Shown: positions 1-11,489 of the stretch, in pieces
Layout: each line of letters begins with the position of its first letter
How positions within the stretch are numbered: position 1 is the first letter of the stretch
NCBI GenBank assembly: GCA_030695205.1
Contig: JAUYTN010000015.1
Location: forward strand, 1 to 64,000
DNA: 64,000 nt
Source of the DNA: Burkholderiaceae bacterium
GTDB taxonomy: Bacteria > Pseudomonadota > Gammaproteobacteria > Burkholderiales > Burkholderiaceae_C
Reading direction: 5' to 3'
Notes under the pieces: model-generated
Database searches by the model: none
What the model was told of the DNA's origin: nothing
What the model saw: only the letters and a program-made list of their open reading frames with translations
Translations under genes and position numbers: made by a program

Positions 1-1
1 A

Positions 2-2677
<2,676 letters not shown>

Positions 2678-2700
2678 CGCTGGCCTGTGGCCTGGGTGCG

Positions 2701-4251
2701 TCAGTCGCTGGCTTTTTTGACCACGGCGTAGCGCTCCAGGGTGCGTTGGCGGGCCAGGGCGTGGTCCACCACCGGTAGAGGCGTGTGGGTGCCGAGCACC
2801 ACGCCCGCCGAGGCCAACTCCACACCGCCAGCCAACCAAGGGGCGTGGATGGCTTTGTTGGTCAGACCGGCCAGTGCGGGCAGGTAGCGCCGGATGAAAC
2901 GGCCCTCGGCATCGAATTTTTCACTTTGTGACACGGGGTTGAAGATGCGGAAATAGGGCTGAGCATCGCAGCCAGTGGACGCTGCCCATTGCCAGCCACC
3001 GTTGTTGGCGGCGAGGTCGAAATCGTTGAGCTTTTCGGCAAAGTAGCGCTCACCCCAGCGCCAGTCCAGGCCCAGGTCCTTGCACAGAAAACTGGCCACC
3101 ACCATGCGCAGGCGGTTGTGCATGTAGCCGGTCTGGTTCAGTTGTGCCATGGCCGCATCCACCAGCGGGTAGCCGGTTCGCCCCTCGCACCAGGCGGCGA
3201 ACAGGGTCTCTGCGTGTTTGCCGTGCTCCCAGCGGATGCGGTCGTATTCGGGCTTGAAGGCATGGCCCACCACATGGGGGTGGTTAGCGAGTATCTGGTG
3301 GTAAAAGTCCCGCCAGATCAGCTCGTTGAGCCAGGGCATGGCGCCGGCCAAGCCTTGCAGGTGCAGGGCATAGGCGGTGCGGGCCAATGCACGGATGGAC
3401 ACCGTGCCAAACCGCAGGTGCACGCTCAGGTAGCTCGGGCCTTTGACGGCTGGAAAGTCCCGTGCGTGGCCGTAGTGCTCGATGCGCCCCAAAAAATCCT
3501 CCAACAGCGTGGCAGCGCCCGCACTGCCAGGCAGCAGGCGCAGCTGCGACAGGTTGGTGGACTCAAAACCCAGGTCTTTCAGGCTCGGAATGCCGGGTGT
3601 TGGCCAGTGAGCCTCGCGGTTGTCACCGGTGGGGTCTGTGCGTCCTGGAGAGCGGCTGGCCAGTGCCGGGTGGGGCGCCAGAGCCCGTGCCACGCTCTCG
3701 GTGTCGTGGGGGGCCAGGTCGGCCTCGGTCAGGCTGCGCAGCCAGGCGTTCTTGTAGGGGGTAAACACCCCAAAAGGTCTGCCCTGCTGGGTCAGCACCT
3801 CCTGGCGCTCTTTGACCACATGGTCTTTGAAGGTGTGCAGCATCACCCCCCGGTGGGCCAGCTCGCCGCGTATCCGTGCATCGCGGGCCAGGGCAGCGGG
3901 CTCGTCGTCGTGGTTGGCAAACACCGCCTGCACGGGCAGCGCCTGGGCCAACCGGGTGATTTCGGCCACTGCGTCGCCGTGGCACACCAGCAGGTGCACA
4001 CCGTCTTGCCCGTTGGCCAGCCCCCAGGCATGCAGCTGGGCGTCCAGGTCCACCAGCGATTCCCGGATGAACTCCACCCGCCGGTCGGCCCGGGGCAGGG
4101 GGTCCAGAATCTGGCGGTCAAAGACGAACACGCACCAGACCTGCCGACAGTGCCCGAGGGCATGGGCCAATGCGGCATGGTCGCTGGCGCGCAGGTCGCG
4201 GCGGAACCACACCAGTCCGTGGTCGTAGTGCGCGGGGGGATGGAGGTGCAT
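2701..4251 (-). CDS. phrB: Deoxyribodipyrimidine photolyase (class I CPD photolyase)
   Basis: A 516-aa light-dependent DNA repair flavoprotein that splits cyclobutane pyrimidine dimers. The N-terminal antenna domain starts LVWFRRDLRASDHAAL. The C-terminal FAD and substrate domain carries WLNELIWRDFYHQ, GYPLVDAAMAQL, GYMHNRLRM, and NDFDLAANNGGWQW, all hallmarks of class I photolyases. Length fits the family (about 470-520 aa). The start at 4251 gives MHLHPPAHYDHGLVWF; the frame is open further upstream, but that extension would overlap divergent yqgE and matches nothing. It ends 23 bp from chpA in convergent orientation and is divergent from yqgE with about 40 bp between starts. Confidence 0.95.
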   Translation of the reverse strand: MHLHPPAHYDHGLVWFRRDLRASDHAALAHALGHCRQVWCVFVFDRQILDPLPRADRRVEFIRESLVDLDAQLHAWGLANGQDGVHLLVCHGDAVAEITRLAQALPVQAVFANHDDEPAALARDARIRGELAHRGVMLHTFKDHVVKERQEVLTQQGRPFGVFTPYKNAWLRSLTEADLAPHDTESVARALAPHPALASRSPGRTDPTGDNREAHWPTPGIPSLKDLGFESTNLSQLRLLPGSAGAATLLEDFLGRIEHYGHARDFPAVKGPSYLSVHLRFGTVSIRALARTAYALHLQGLAGAMPWLNELIWRDFYHQILANHPHVVGHAFKPEYDRIRWEHGKHAETLFAAWCEGRTGYPLVDAAMAQLNQTGYMHNRLRMVVASFLCKDLGLDWRWGERYFAEKLNDFDLAANNGGWQWAASTGCDAQPYFRIFNPVSQSEKFDAEGRFIRRYLPALAGLTNKAIHAPWLAGGVELASAGVVLGTHTPLPVVDHALARQRTLERYAVVKKASD

Positions 4252-4291
4252 GGGCCAGATGTCGGCGGGTGCCGCCCGTAAAATCGATCGG

Positions 4292-4879
4292 ATGACCATG
4301 GATTCTGCCCCCACCAACCTGACCAACCATTTCCTCATTGCCATGCCCGCATTGCGCGATGAGGTGTTTGGCCGCAGCGTGGTGTACCTGTGCGAGCACA
4401 GCGAGCGCGGTGCTCTGGGGCTGGTGATCAACAAGCCGTCCGACATTCTGGTGCGGCACCTCTTTGACAAGGTGGAGCTGCCTCTGCAGCGTGCCGACTT
4501 GGCCGAGCAGCCGGTGTTTCAGGGCGGCCCGGTACAAACCGAGCGGGGCTTTGTGCTGCACGAGTCGCTGGGGGAGGGGGACGAGTCGGTGTACGCCGCC
4601 ACCCTGTCCATTCCCGGCGGGCTGGAAATGACCACCTCCCGCGACGTGCTGGAGGCGGTATCGGGCGGGCACGGGCCACGCAAGCTGTTCGTGTCTCTGG
4701 GCTATGCGTCTTGGGGCCAGGGGCAGCTGGAATCGGAAATTGGCGAAAACAGCTGGTTGACTGTCCCTGCCGACACCACCCTCATTTTTGACACCCCGGT
4801 GGAGCGCCGCTACGACGCGGCGCTGGCCCTGCTGGGGTTGCAGGCGTGGATGATCTCACCCGACGTGGGGCACGCGTGA
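4292..4879 (+). CDS. yqgE: YqgE/AlgH family protein (UPF0301)
   Basis: A 195-aa member of the UPF0301 family. It begins with the conserved block NHFLIAMPALRDEVFGRSVVY, then CEHSERGALGLVINKP, FQGGPVQTERGFVLH and LFVSLGYASWGQGQLESE, in the family order. The biochemical role is unknown. In many proteobacteria the gene sits directly before ruvX, as here, where the stop overlaps the ruvX GTG start. ATG 4292 was chosen because it puts the conserved core a normal distance from the N-terminus; ATG 4298 is an alternative. It is divergent from phrB. Confidence 0.93.
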   Translation: MTMDSAPTNLTNHFLIAMPALRDEVFGRSVVYLCEHSERGALGLVINKPSDILVRHLFDKVELPLQRADLAEQPVFQGGPVQTERGFVLHESLGEGDESVYAATLSIPGGLEMTTSRDVLEAVSGGHGPRKLFVSLGYASWGQGQLESEIGENSWLTVPADTTLIFDTPVERRYDAALALLGLQAWMISPDVGHA

Positions 4880-5334
4880 GCACGGCCCCCACCACAGCCC
4901 CCAACATGGGCCCCCCAGCCAACCTGGCCGATCCGGTGGAGGTGCCCGCCCGCCACCAGATGTTTCTGGCGTTGGACTACGGCCTCAAGCGCACCGGCGT
5001 GGCCTCGGGTAACCGCATCACCCACAGCGCCAGCCCTCAGGCCACGGTCAAGGCCAGTGGCGAAGCCCAGCTGCAGGAGGTGATCAAGCGCATCAACGAG
5101 TGGCAGCCCGACGCGCTGGTGGTGGGTGTGCCCTTTCATCCGGACGGCGCCGCCCACGAAAACACCAAGCGCGCCCGCAGGTTTGCCAACCAGTTGCGCG
5201 GTCGGACCCGACTGACGGTGTACGAGGTGGACGAGCGCTACAGCACCACCGAGGCCCGATCGATGGGTGCCAAAGACGCCGATGCCGCCTCAGCCTGCAT
5301 CATCCTGGAACAATTTTTGAGGAGTTTGCCGTGA
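4876..5334 (+). CDS. ruvX: Putative pre-16S rRNA nuclease / Holliday junction resolvase YqgF
   Basis: A 152-aa RNase H-fold protein of the YqgF/RuvX family, implicated in 5' maturation of 16S rRNA and originally proposed as a resolvase. Visible motifs are FLALDYGLKRTGVASG with the first catalytic Asp, DALVVGVPFHPDG, and VYEVDERYSTTEA followed by KDADAASACIILEQFL with the C-terminal acidic residues. The GTG start at 4876 overlaps the yqgE stop (GTGA), indicating translational coupling. The N-terminal extension of about 35 residues before the core is longer than in E. coli, so an ATG at 4906 is possible. Confidence 0.92.
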   Translation: MSTAPTTAPNMGPPANLADPVEVPARHQMFLALDYGLKRTGVASGNRITHSASPQATVKASGEAQLQEVIKRINEWQPDALVVGVPFHPDGAAHENTKRARRFANQLRGRTRLTVYEVDERYSTTEARSMGAKDADAASACIILEQFLRSLP

Positions 5335-5900
5335 GCGACCCAGACCACACTGCCCCACCCACCCCTTGCGCTGCGGCCGACAGCGTTTGGGGCATACCCA
5401 CCGCCGAGTCGCTGTACCAGGCGATGCTGGCCCATGTGCGCGGCTGGCTGGCCGCGCAGGCCCAACCGGTGCAGCTGGTGGGTGTGGCCTCGGGCGGCGT
5501 GTGGCTGGCCCAGCGTTTGCAGGCCGACCTGGGCCTGGCGGGGCAGCCGGGTGTGGTGTCGTCGGTCATGCACCGCGACGACTTTGCCCAGCGCGGGCTG
5601 GCCAGCTCTGCCCACACCCAACTGGGTTTTGATGTGAACGGTGCCCATGTGCTGCTGCTGGACGATGTGCTGTACACCGGCCGCACCCTGCGCGCTGTGC
5701 TCAATGAGTTGTTTGACCATGGCCGCCCGGCGTGTGTGCACCTGATGGTGCTGGTGGATCGCGAGGGCCGAGAGCTGCCGGTGCAGGCCGACTGGGCCGC
5801 CACCCGCCTGAGCCTGCCCGCCCACCAGTCGCTGGAGCTGGCCTGCAACGAGCAAGGCCGACTGAGCTTTGCCGTGGACCGCATAGCCCGCCCCGAGTGA
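5331..5900 (+). CDS. pyrR: PyrR bifunctional pyrimidine regulator / uracil phosphoribosyltransferase
   Basis: A 189-aa type I phosphoribosyltransferase-fold protein. The PRPP loop is [20 protein letters not shown], and the conserved [18 protein letters not shown] follows. In Gram-positive bacteria PyrR binds pyr mRNA; in proteobacteria it lies first in the pyrRBX cluster, and whether it binds RNA or only makes UMP is unsettled. The GTG start overlaps the ruvX stop (GTGA), and pyrB follows after 8 bp. I see no obvious PyrR-binding attenuator in the short spacers here. Confidence 0.93.
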   Translation: MSDPDHTAPPTPCAAADSVWGIPTAESLYQAMLAHVRGWLAAQAQPVQLVGVASGGVWLAQRLQADLGLAGQPGVVSSVMHRDDFAQRGLASSAHTQLGFDVNGAHVLLLDDVLYTGRTLRAVLNELFDHGRPACVHLMVLVDREGRELPVQADWAATRLSLPAHQSLELACNEQGRLSFAVDRIARPE

Positions 5901-5908
5901 GCCCCGAT

Positions 5909-6871
5909 ATGAAAATTCACCGCAACCCCCAACTCAACAAGCACGGCGAGCTGATTCACCTGCTCAGCACCGAAGGCCTGTCCAAAGACATCCTCACCCA
6001 CATTCTGGACACGGCAGCCAACTTCGTGTCGGTGAGCGATCGCGAAGTCAAAAAAGTGCCGCTGCTGCGCGGCAAAAGCGTGTTCAACCTGTTTTTTGAA
6101 AACAGCACCCGCACCCGCACCACCTTCGAGATTGCAGCCACCCGACTGAGCGCCGACGTCATCAACCTTGACATTGCGCGCAGCTCGGCCTCCAAGGGCG
6201 AAAGCCTGCTCGACACCATTGCCAACCTGTCGGCCATGGCTGCCGACATTTTTGTGGTGCGCCACAGCGAAAGCGGCGCGCCCTACCTGATTGCGCAGCA
6301 CGTGGCCCCGCATGTGCACGTGGTCAACGCCGGTGATGGCCGCCACGCCCACCCCACGCAGGGCCTGCTCGATGCCTACACCATCCGCCACTTCAAGGGC
6401 AACTTTGCCAACCTGACCGTGGCCATCGTGGGCGATGTGCTGCACTCGCGCGTGGCCCGCTCCAACATCCATGCCCTCACCACCCTGGGCTGTGCCGAGG
6501 TGCGCGTGGTGGGGCCGCGCACCCTGGTGCCGTCCGACATGGCAGCCATGGGCGTGCGCGTGTGCCACGACCTGAAAGAAGGCATCAGTGGGGCCGACGT
6601 GGTCATGACGCTGCGCCTGCAAAACGAGCGCATGAGCGGTGCGCTGCTGCCTTCATCCCAGGAGTTTGCCAAGAGCTTCGGCCTGACCACCGAGCGGCTG
6701 CAGTGGGCCAAGCCCGACGCCATCGTCATGCACCCCGGCCCGGTGAACCGGGGCGTGGAGATCGACTCGGCGGTGGTGGACGGCCCACACAGCGTGGTGC
6801 TTAACCAGGTGACCTTTGGCATCGCGGTGCGCATGGCTGTGATGGGCATCGTGGCAGGCCATTCTGCGTGA
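5909..6871 (+). CDS. pyrB: Aspartate carbamoyltransferase catalytic subunit
   Basis: A 320-aa enzyme that condenses carbamoyl phosphate and aspartate, committing carbon to pyrimidines. The carbamoyl-phosphate loop [36 protein letters not shown] and [12 protein letters not shown] are all intact. No pyrI regulatory gene is present. Instead an inactive dihydroorotase follows, as in Pseudomonas-type class A ATCases, where the two form a dodecamer. The stop codon TGA is also the first three bases of an AT-rich intergenic repeat. Confidence 0.97.
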   Translation: MKIHRNPQLNKHGELIHLLSTEGLSKDILTHILDTAANFVSVSDREVKKVPLLRGKSVFNLFFENSTRTRTTFEIAATRLSADVINLDIARSSASKGESLLDTIANLSAMAADIFVVRHSESGAPYLIAQHVAPHVHVVNAGDGRHAHPTQGLLDAYTIRHFKGNFANLTVAIVGDVLHSRVARSNIHALTTLGCAEVRVVGPRTLVPSDMAAMGVRVCHDLKEGISGADVVMTLRLQNERMSGALLPSSQEFAKSFGLTTERLQWAKPDAIVMHPGPVNRGVEIDSAVVDGPHSVVLNQVTFGIAVRMAVMGIVAGHSA

Positions 6872-6925
6872 TAGCAAACTATCTATATGCAGCAAGCGTA
6901 AAGCGGCAAAAAAGCATAAAATTTA
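6869..6925 (+). repeat. AT-rich intergenic repeat, copy 1
   Basis: A copy of a short repeat found at least eight times in this window. It begins TGATAGC, runs through an AT-rich stretch and contains CAAGCGTAAAG. The pyrB stop TGA is its first codon. It sits between pyrB and pyrX, inside an apparent operon. It closely resembles the copy at 35876. Confidence 0.7.
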
Positions 6926-6938
6926 TTCAGGACATCAC

Positions 6939-8240
6939 ATGAAAATCCTCATCAGCGGCGGCCGGGTGATTGACCCCGCCTCGGGGCGGGACGAATCGTG
7001 CGACGTGGCCGTGGCGGCCGGGCGCATCATTGCCATCAAGCCCGGCCTGGGAGAGCCCGGCAGCGGCTTTGTGCCTGACCGCACCATTGACGCCACCGGC
7101 TGCATCGTCGCCCCCGGCCTGGTGGACCTGGCCGTGCGCCTGCGCGAGCCCGGCCAGGAACACGCCGGCATGCTGGAGAGCGAAATGGCCGCAGCGGTGG
7201 CCGGTGGCGTGACCAGCCTGGTGTGCCCGCCCGACACCGACCCCGTGCTGGACGAACCCGGCCTGGTGGACATGCTCAAACACCGCGCCGAGAAGCTGCA
7301 CCAGGCGCGGGTGTTCCCGCTGGGTGCACTCACCCGTGGGCTGGCGGGTGAGGTGCTGACCGAAATGGTCGAGCTGACCGAGGCGGGCTGCATTGGCTTT
7401 GGCCAGGCCGAGGTGCCCATTGTCAACACCCAGGTGTTGCAACGCGCGCTGCAGTACGCTGCCACCTTTGGCTACACCGTGTGGCTGCGTCCGCAAGACG
7501 CGTGGCTGGGCAAGGGCGTGGCCGCCAGCGGGCCGCTGGCCACGCGCATGGGCTTGTCGGGCGTGCCCGTCATGGCTGAGCTGATTGCGCTGCACACCAT
7601 TTTCGAGTTGGTGCGCAGCACCCGGGCCCGGGTGCACCTGTGCCGACTCAGCAGCGCGGCGGGCATCGAGCTGGTGCGGGCGGCCAAGGCAGAGGGTCTG
7701 CCCGTTACCTGCGACGTGAGCGTGCACAACCTGCACCTGATCGACGTGGACCTGGGCTACTTTGACAGCCGCACCCGCCTGTCGCCCCCGCTGCGTCAGC
7801 AGCGCGACCGCGACGCGCTGCGCGCCGCCCTGGCCGACGGCACCATCGACGCGCTGGTGTCCGACCACACCCCGGTGGACGACGACGCCAAGGCCTTGCC
7901 TTTTGCCGAGGCCGAGGTGGGTGCCAGCGCGGTGGAGCTGCTGCTCTCGCTCGCCGTGCATTGGGCACAGGCCGACGCTGTGCCTTGGGCGCGTGCCCTG
8001 GCCACAGTCACGCACGGGCCTGCCCGGGTGCTGGGTGCCAGCCTGGGCACGCTGTCGGCCAGCGCGGGTCAGTTGGTCGAGGGTGGCGTGGCCGATGTGT
8101 GCGTGCTCGATGCCAACGCCTGGTGGACACCCGGCCCCGATGCGCTGCGCAGCCAGGGCAGGCACACTCCGTTTGCTGGCACCGAGCTGCCCGCCGTGGT
8201 GCGCGCCACCCTGGTGGGTGGTCAGGTGGCCTTCGCATGA
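6939..8240 (+). CDS. pyrX: Non-catalytic dihydroorotase homologue (PyrX/PyrC')
   Basis: A 433-aa class I dihydroorotase fold. The frame PGLVDLAVRLREPG at residues 60-73 has AVR where active enzymes have the metal-binding HxH. The usual His in the hICH/ST motif is Arg in VHLCRLSSA, and the carbamylated-Lys and HxED regions are degraded, although DALVSDHTP is kept. In Pseudomonas and relatives such proteins are structural partners needed to assemble ATCase rather than enzymes. Position just after pyrB supports this. A separate active pyrC must exist elsewhere. The stop overlaps the plsC start (ATGA). Confidence 0.92.
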   Translation: MKILISGGRVIDPASGRDESCDVAVAAGRIIAIKPGLGEPGSGFVPDRTIDATGCIVAPGLVDLAVRLREPGQEHAGMLESEMAAAVAGGVTSLVCPPDTDPVLDEPGLVDMLKHRAEKLHQARVFPLGALTRGLAGEVLTEMVELTEAGCIGFGQAEVPIVNTQVLQRALQYAATFGYTVWLRPQDAWLGKGVAASGPLATRMGLSGVPVMAELIALHTIFELVRSTRARVHLCRLSSAAGIELVRAAKAEGLPVTCDVSVHNLHLIDVDLGYFDSRTRLSPPLRQQRDRDALRAALADGTIDALVSDHTPVDDDAKALPFAEAEVGASAVELLLSLAVHWAQADAVPWARALATVTHGPARVLGASLGTLSASAGQLVEGGVADVCVLDANAWWTPGPDALRSQGRHTPFAGTELPAVVRATLVGGQVAFA

Positions 8241-9016
8241 CGCCACTGCGCGCCGCCTGGCGCTCGCTGCGTGCCCTGCTGCATGTGCTGGGCGGGCTGT
8301 GGACGCTGCGTCGCCGCTTTGACCGCCTCAGCCCGGCGCAGCGCCAGGGCTCGGTGCAGGCGTGGTCGCGGCAGCTGTTGGCCATCATGGGGGTGGAGTT
8401 GAGGGTGTGTGGCACGCCGCCCGCCGCCGGTCCGTTGCTGGTGGTGTCCAACCACATCTCGTGGCTGGACATCATGGTCCTCAACGCCGCAGCGCCTGCG
8501 CGCTTCGTGTCCAAGGCCGATGTGAAGCGCTGGCCCCTGCTGGGGGCTCTCATCAGTGGCTCGGGTACGCTGTTCATCGAGCGAGAAAGTCGGCGCGACG
8601 CCATGCGCGTGGTGCACCACATGGCCGATGCGCTGCGCCAGGGCGACGTGGTGGCGGTGTTCCCCGAGGGCACCACCGGCAACGGGCAGGGGGTACTGCC
8701 TTTCCATGCCAACCTGCTGCAGGCGGCGGTGTCTGCCCCCGCACCGGTGCAGCCGGTGGGTCTGGCCTATGTCGATGACCGCACCGGGCAGCGCAGCGAG
8801 GTGCCGGTGTATGCGGGGGACACCACGTTGGTCGCCTCGCTGTGGCGTACCCTGGGTGCTTCGGGCTTGCAGGCAGTGGTGAGCTACGGTGAGGTGCAGC
8901 AACCACAGGGCCAGGATCGGCGGACCTGGGCCGTGGGGCTGCACTCGGCGGTGTCGGCCTTGCTGGTGCCAGGCAATGGCGGGGCGACTGCGGCCGCAGG
9001 AGGTGTCCATGGCTGA
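8237..9016 (+). CDS. plsC: 1-acyl-sn-glycerol-3-phosphate acyltransferase
   Basis: A 259-aa membrane-associated acyltransferase that adds the second acyl chain to lysophosphatidate. The catalytic NHISWLD (72-78, NHx4D) and the phosphate-binding FPEGTT (142-147) are both present, with FIERESRR between them. A hydrophobic N-terminus (about residues 14-24) may anchor it in the inner membrane. The ATG overlaps the pyrX stop, and the 3' end overlaps aroK by 8 bp, so it reads as part of one transcript with the pyr genes. Confidence 0.93.
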   Translation: MTPLRAAWRSLRALLHVLGGLWTLRRRFDRLSPAQRQGSVQAWSRQLLAIMGVELRVCGTPPAAGPLLVVSNHISWLDIMVLNAAAPARFVSKADVKRWPLLGALISGSGTLFIERESRRDAMRVVHHMADALRQGDVVAVFPEGTTGNGQGVLPFHANLLQAAVSAPAPVQPVGLAYVDDRTGQRSEVPVYAGDTTLVASLWRTLGASGLQAVVSYGEVQQPQGQDRRTWAVGLHSAVSALLVPGNGGATAAAGGVHG

Positions 9017-9575
9017 GGTCTTCCGCTCCATTGTGCTGGTGGGGTTGCCGGGTTCGGGCAAGTCCACCGTGGGTCGGCAGCTGGCGCGCCGCCTGGGCCT
9101 GGCGTTTCTCGATTCCGACCACGTCATCGAAGAGCGCCTGGGTTGTTCCATCCGCACCTGCTTCGAGCTGCAGGGCGAACAGGCCTTCAGGGACCTGGAA
9201 GAGGCCACGCTGGCCGAGCTGGTGCAGCGCCCGGACGTGGTGCTGTCCACCGGCGGTGGTGCGGTGCTGCGCGAGGCCAACCGCCGTGTGCTCAGGCGCC
9301 ATGCCTGGGTGGTGTACCTGAAGGCATCGCCCGAAGGGCTGTTTCGGCGCCTGCGCCACGACACCACCCGACCTCTGTTGCAGGTGGACGACCCGCTGCA
9401 CAAGCTCAGAGAACTCCACGCCGTTCGGGACCCGCTGTACCGCGAAGTCGCCCACCATGTGCTGGAAACGGGTCGCCCCAGCGTGTCCAACCTGGTGGCA
9501 CACATTGCCATGCAGTGGGAGCAGAGAGCGCTGGCCGGCACAGGGCACGGCCCGGTGGACGGGCCCGGCTGCTAA
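9009..9575 (+). CDS. aroK: Shikimate kinase
   Basis: A 188-aa P-loop kinase that phosphorylates shikimate at the 3-hydroxyl. Walker A GLPGSGKST (12-20), the shikimate-binding DSDHVIEERLG, FRDLEEATLAEL, the STGGGAVLRE loop and the lid region RRLRHDTTRPLL are all canonical. It starts inside the plsC 3' end with an 8-bp overlap. In many betaproteobacteria aroK follows pilQ and precedes aroB; here it is about 48 kb away from pilQ and has no aroB beside it. Confidence 0.94.
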   Translation: MAEVFRSIVLVGLPGSGKSTVGRQLARRLGLAFLDSDHVIEERLGCSIRTCFELQGEQAFRDLEEATLAELVQRPDVVLSTGGGAVLREANRRVLRRHAWVVYLKASPEGLFRRLRHDTTRPLLQVDDPLHKLRELHAVRDPLYREVAHHVLETGRPSVSNLVAHIAMQWEQRALAGTGHGPVDGPGC

Positions 9576-9585
9576 ACTTCTCCGC

Positions 9586-10029
9586 ATGTTCGCCCGCCGC
9601 CTTACCCGCCGACTCACTGCCTGGCTTGCCGCCCTGGCGGTGCTGTGGGGCAGCCTGCTGCCGGTGCTGTCGCATGCGGTGGTGGCACACACCGTGGCGG
9701 GGCAGGGCTGGGTAGAGGTGTGCACAGTCTCTGGCATGGCCTGGGTGCGGCAGGCCCCTGACGGCTCGGTGCTGTCTGTGGCCGACCAGCCCACGCCCGG
9801 TGCACACCCCTCCGGCCCGACCGATCCATCCGACCCCGCCAGCAGCACCATGGCCAACTGCGGCTGGTGTGCCACCCACGCGCCTGTGCCCGGCCTGCCC
9901 GGCGTGCCAGCTCTGGCGGTGTTGCCCGCCACCGGCCATGTGCCGCTCCCCCCTGCCTTCTGGCACGCACCTCGCCTCCTGCCGGTGTGGGCCAGCGCGC
10001 AGTCCCGCGCTCCCCCTTCGCTCGCCTGA
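9586..10029 (+). CDS. DUF2946-like exported small protein
   Basis: A 147-aa protein with an Arg-rich start and one hydrophobic segment (about residues 11-35), suggesting a signal peptide or anchor. It then shows EVCTVSGMAWV and a CGWCATHAP motif. The EIC-like motif followed by a HCxxC/CxxC-His motif in a short exported protein is typical of DUF2946, often found near copper genes and cytochrome oxidase assembly genes. The function is unknown; metal binding by the CxxC-H motif is inferred. A second member lies at 13310. The ATG at 9586 lies 10 bp after aroK. Confidence 0.7.
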   Translation: MFARRLTRRLTAWLAALAVLWGSLLPVLSHAVVAHTVAGQGWVEVCTVSGMAWVRQAPDGSVLSVADQPTPGAHPSGPTDPSDPASSTMANCGWCATHAPVPGLPGVPALAVLPATGHVPLPPAFWHAPRLLPVWASAQSRAPPSLA

Positions 10030-10113
10030 ACTTGTCCATGCGTGGACCGCGCTGCCTGGGGCTTCAGGTGAGGCGGGGTCCACAGTCTCAGGTGGTGTTG
10101 GATAGGGGGGCTT

Positions 10114-10800
10114 ATGCCTCAGATTTCGATTTCTTCGATTTCTTCGGGTCGCTCGGCGCGCGCGCCGGGTGAGTCTTTGGTGGGTTCTCGCCGTGCGTAT
10201 CTGCGGGCGGTTGGCGGTTTTCTGGCCGTTGGCCTGCCGTTGCTCAGCGGTTGTGACCGCCTGAAAGAGCTGACAGGGGGCAACTCGCCCTTCAAAGGCA
10301 TTGACGTGACCGGTGCGCCCTATGGCCACGGTTTTTCGTTGACCGACATGAACGGCGTGCCCCGCACCCTGGCCGACTACAAGGGTCAGGTGGTCATGCT
10401 CTACTTCGGGTTTGTGCAGTGCCCGGACGTATGCCCCACCGCACTCAGCCGGGCCTCACAGGTCATGGAGCTGCTGGGGCCAGAGCAGGCCGCCAAGCTG
10501 CAGGTGCTGTTTGTCACGGTGGATCCGGAGCGTGACACGCCCGAGCTGCTGCGCGACTACATGGCCGCCTTTGACCCCCGTTTTGTGGCCCTGCGCGGTG
10601 ACGCACAGGCCACCCAGGCCACGGCCGATGCCTTCAAGGTCTATTACAAGCAGGTGCCCACCGGCAGCACCTACACCATGGACCACACGGCCCTGAGCTA
10701 CCTGTTTGACCCGCAGGGGCGGTTTCGGGTGGCGCTGCGCCACGAACAAACCGCCGACGACTACGCCCACGACATCCGGGCACTGCTGGGCGGCGCCTGA
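10114..10800 (+). CDS. SCO1/SenC family copper chaperone lipoprotein
   Basis: A 228-aa thioredoxin-fold protein of the SCO family, which helps deliver copper to the CuA site of cytochrome oxidase. Copper ligands are visible: Cys103 and Cys107 in FVQCPDVCP and His191 in YTMDHTALSY. LLSGCDRL (Cys47) is a likely lipobox, placing the protein at the periplasmic face. The first 30 residues are Ser/Arg-rich and unusual, so the true start could be a little downstream. A strong intrinsic terminator follows at 10810. Confidence 0.93.
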   Translation: MPQISISSISSGRSARAPGESLVGSRRAYLRAVGGFLAVGLPLLSGCDRLKELTGGNSPFKGIDVTGAPYGHGFSLTDMNGVPRTLADYKGQVVMLYFGFVQCPDVCPTALSRASQVMELLGPEQAAKLQVLFVTVDPERDTPELLRDYMAAFDPRFVALRGDAQATQATADAFKVYYKQVPTGSTYTMDHTALSYLFDPQGRFRVALRHEQTADDYAHDIRALLGGA

Positions 10801-10809
10801 TCACCCCGT

Positions 10810-10841
10810 GGCACCGGGCGCTTGCCCGGTGCCTATTTTTG
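10810..10841 (+). terminator. Rho-independent terminator after the SCO gene
   Basis: A perfect 10-bp stem, GGCACCGGGC and GCCCGGTGCC, with a 4-nt GCTT loop is followed directly by TATTTTTG. It lies 9 bp after the SCO stop codon and separates it from the PCuAC gene at 10867. Confidence 0.92.
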
Positions 10842-10866
10842 TTGTTCACCTCACCGGAGCTAATTC

Positions 10867-11385
10867 ATGAGCACACGTTCCTTCACTTCCCTGGCCGCAT
10901 CGGGCGTAGCCGCCGCCGTACTGGCCCTGTCCGCTGCCTCTGCCTGGGCCCAGACCACCGTCAAAGTGGAAGACGCCTGGGTGCGCGGCACCGTGGCCCA
11001 GCAAAAGGCCACCGGCGCCTTCATGCGCCTGACCGCCAGCCAGGATGCCCGCCTGGTGTCTGCCAGCTCGCCTGTGGCTGGTGTGGTGGAAATCCACGAA
11101 ATGGCCATGGAAAACGACGTGATGAAGATGCGTCAGATTCCCGGCCTGGACCTGGCTGCCGGACGCACCATGGAGCTCAAGCCCGGTGGCTACCACGTCA
11201 TGCTGATGGACCTGAAGCAGCAGGTCAAAGGCGGCGAGTCTGTGCCGCTGACCCTGGTGTTTGAGGATGCTGCCAAGAAACGCTTCACCCAGGACGTCAG
11301 CGCTCCCGTCACCGCGCTCGGCGGTGGCAATGCCCCCATGAAGGGCATGGCCCCCGGCATGCAGCACGGTGGCATGAAGCACTGA
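10867..11385 (+). CDS. Periplasmic PCu(A)C copper chaperone
   Basis: A 172-aa exported protein with a clear signal peptide ending ASAWAQ. It carries the full H(M)X10MX21HXM copper motif: His77, Met88, His110 and Met112, in exact family spacing. The C-terminal tail is rich in Met, His and Gly (MKGM, MQHGGMKH) and could bind extra copper. PCuAC proteins hold Cu(I) and work with SCO proteins in CuA assembly, and a SCO gene lies just upstream beyond a terminator. A second PCuAC gene is at 12676. Confidence 0.95.
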   Translation: MSTRSFTSLAASGVAAAVLALSAASAWAQTTVKVEDAWVRGTVAQQKATGAFMRLTASQDARLVSASSPVAGVVEIHEMAMENDVMKMRQIPGLDLAAGRTMELKPGGYHVMLMDLKQQVKGGESVPLTLVFEDAAKKRFTQDVSAPVTALGGGNAPMKGMAPGMQHGGMKH

Positions 11386-11489
11386 GCGGCTGAGCACCAG
11401 CGTTGTTGCAACTTGTATGGGGGTGGCTGTGCCCGCTCCCGCGCGTTGGGGCCGGCGCATGGCCCTGTGTTCGATCCATTGGAGTTCCC

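Noticed and set aside
2989..4281. 430-codon plus-strand open frame opposite phrB
   Set aside because: Opposite a strongly conserved photolyase; composition is that of an antisense shadow.
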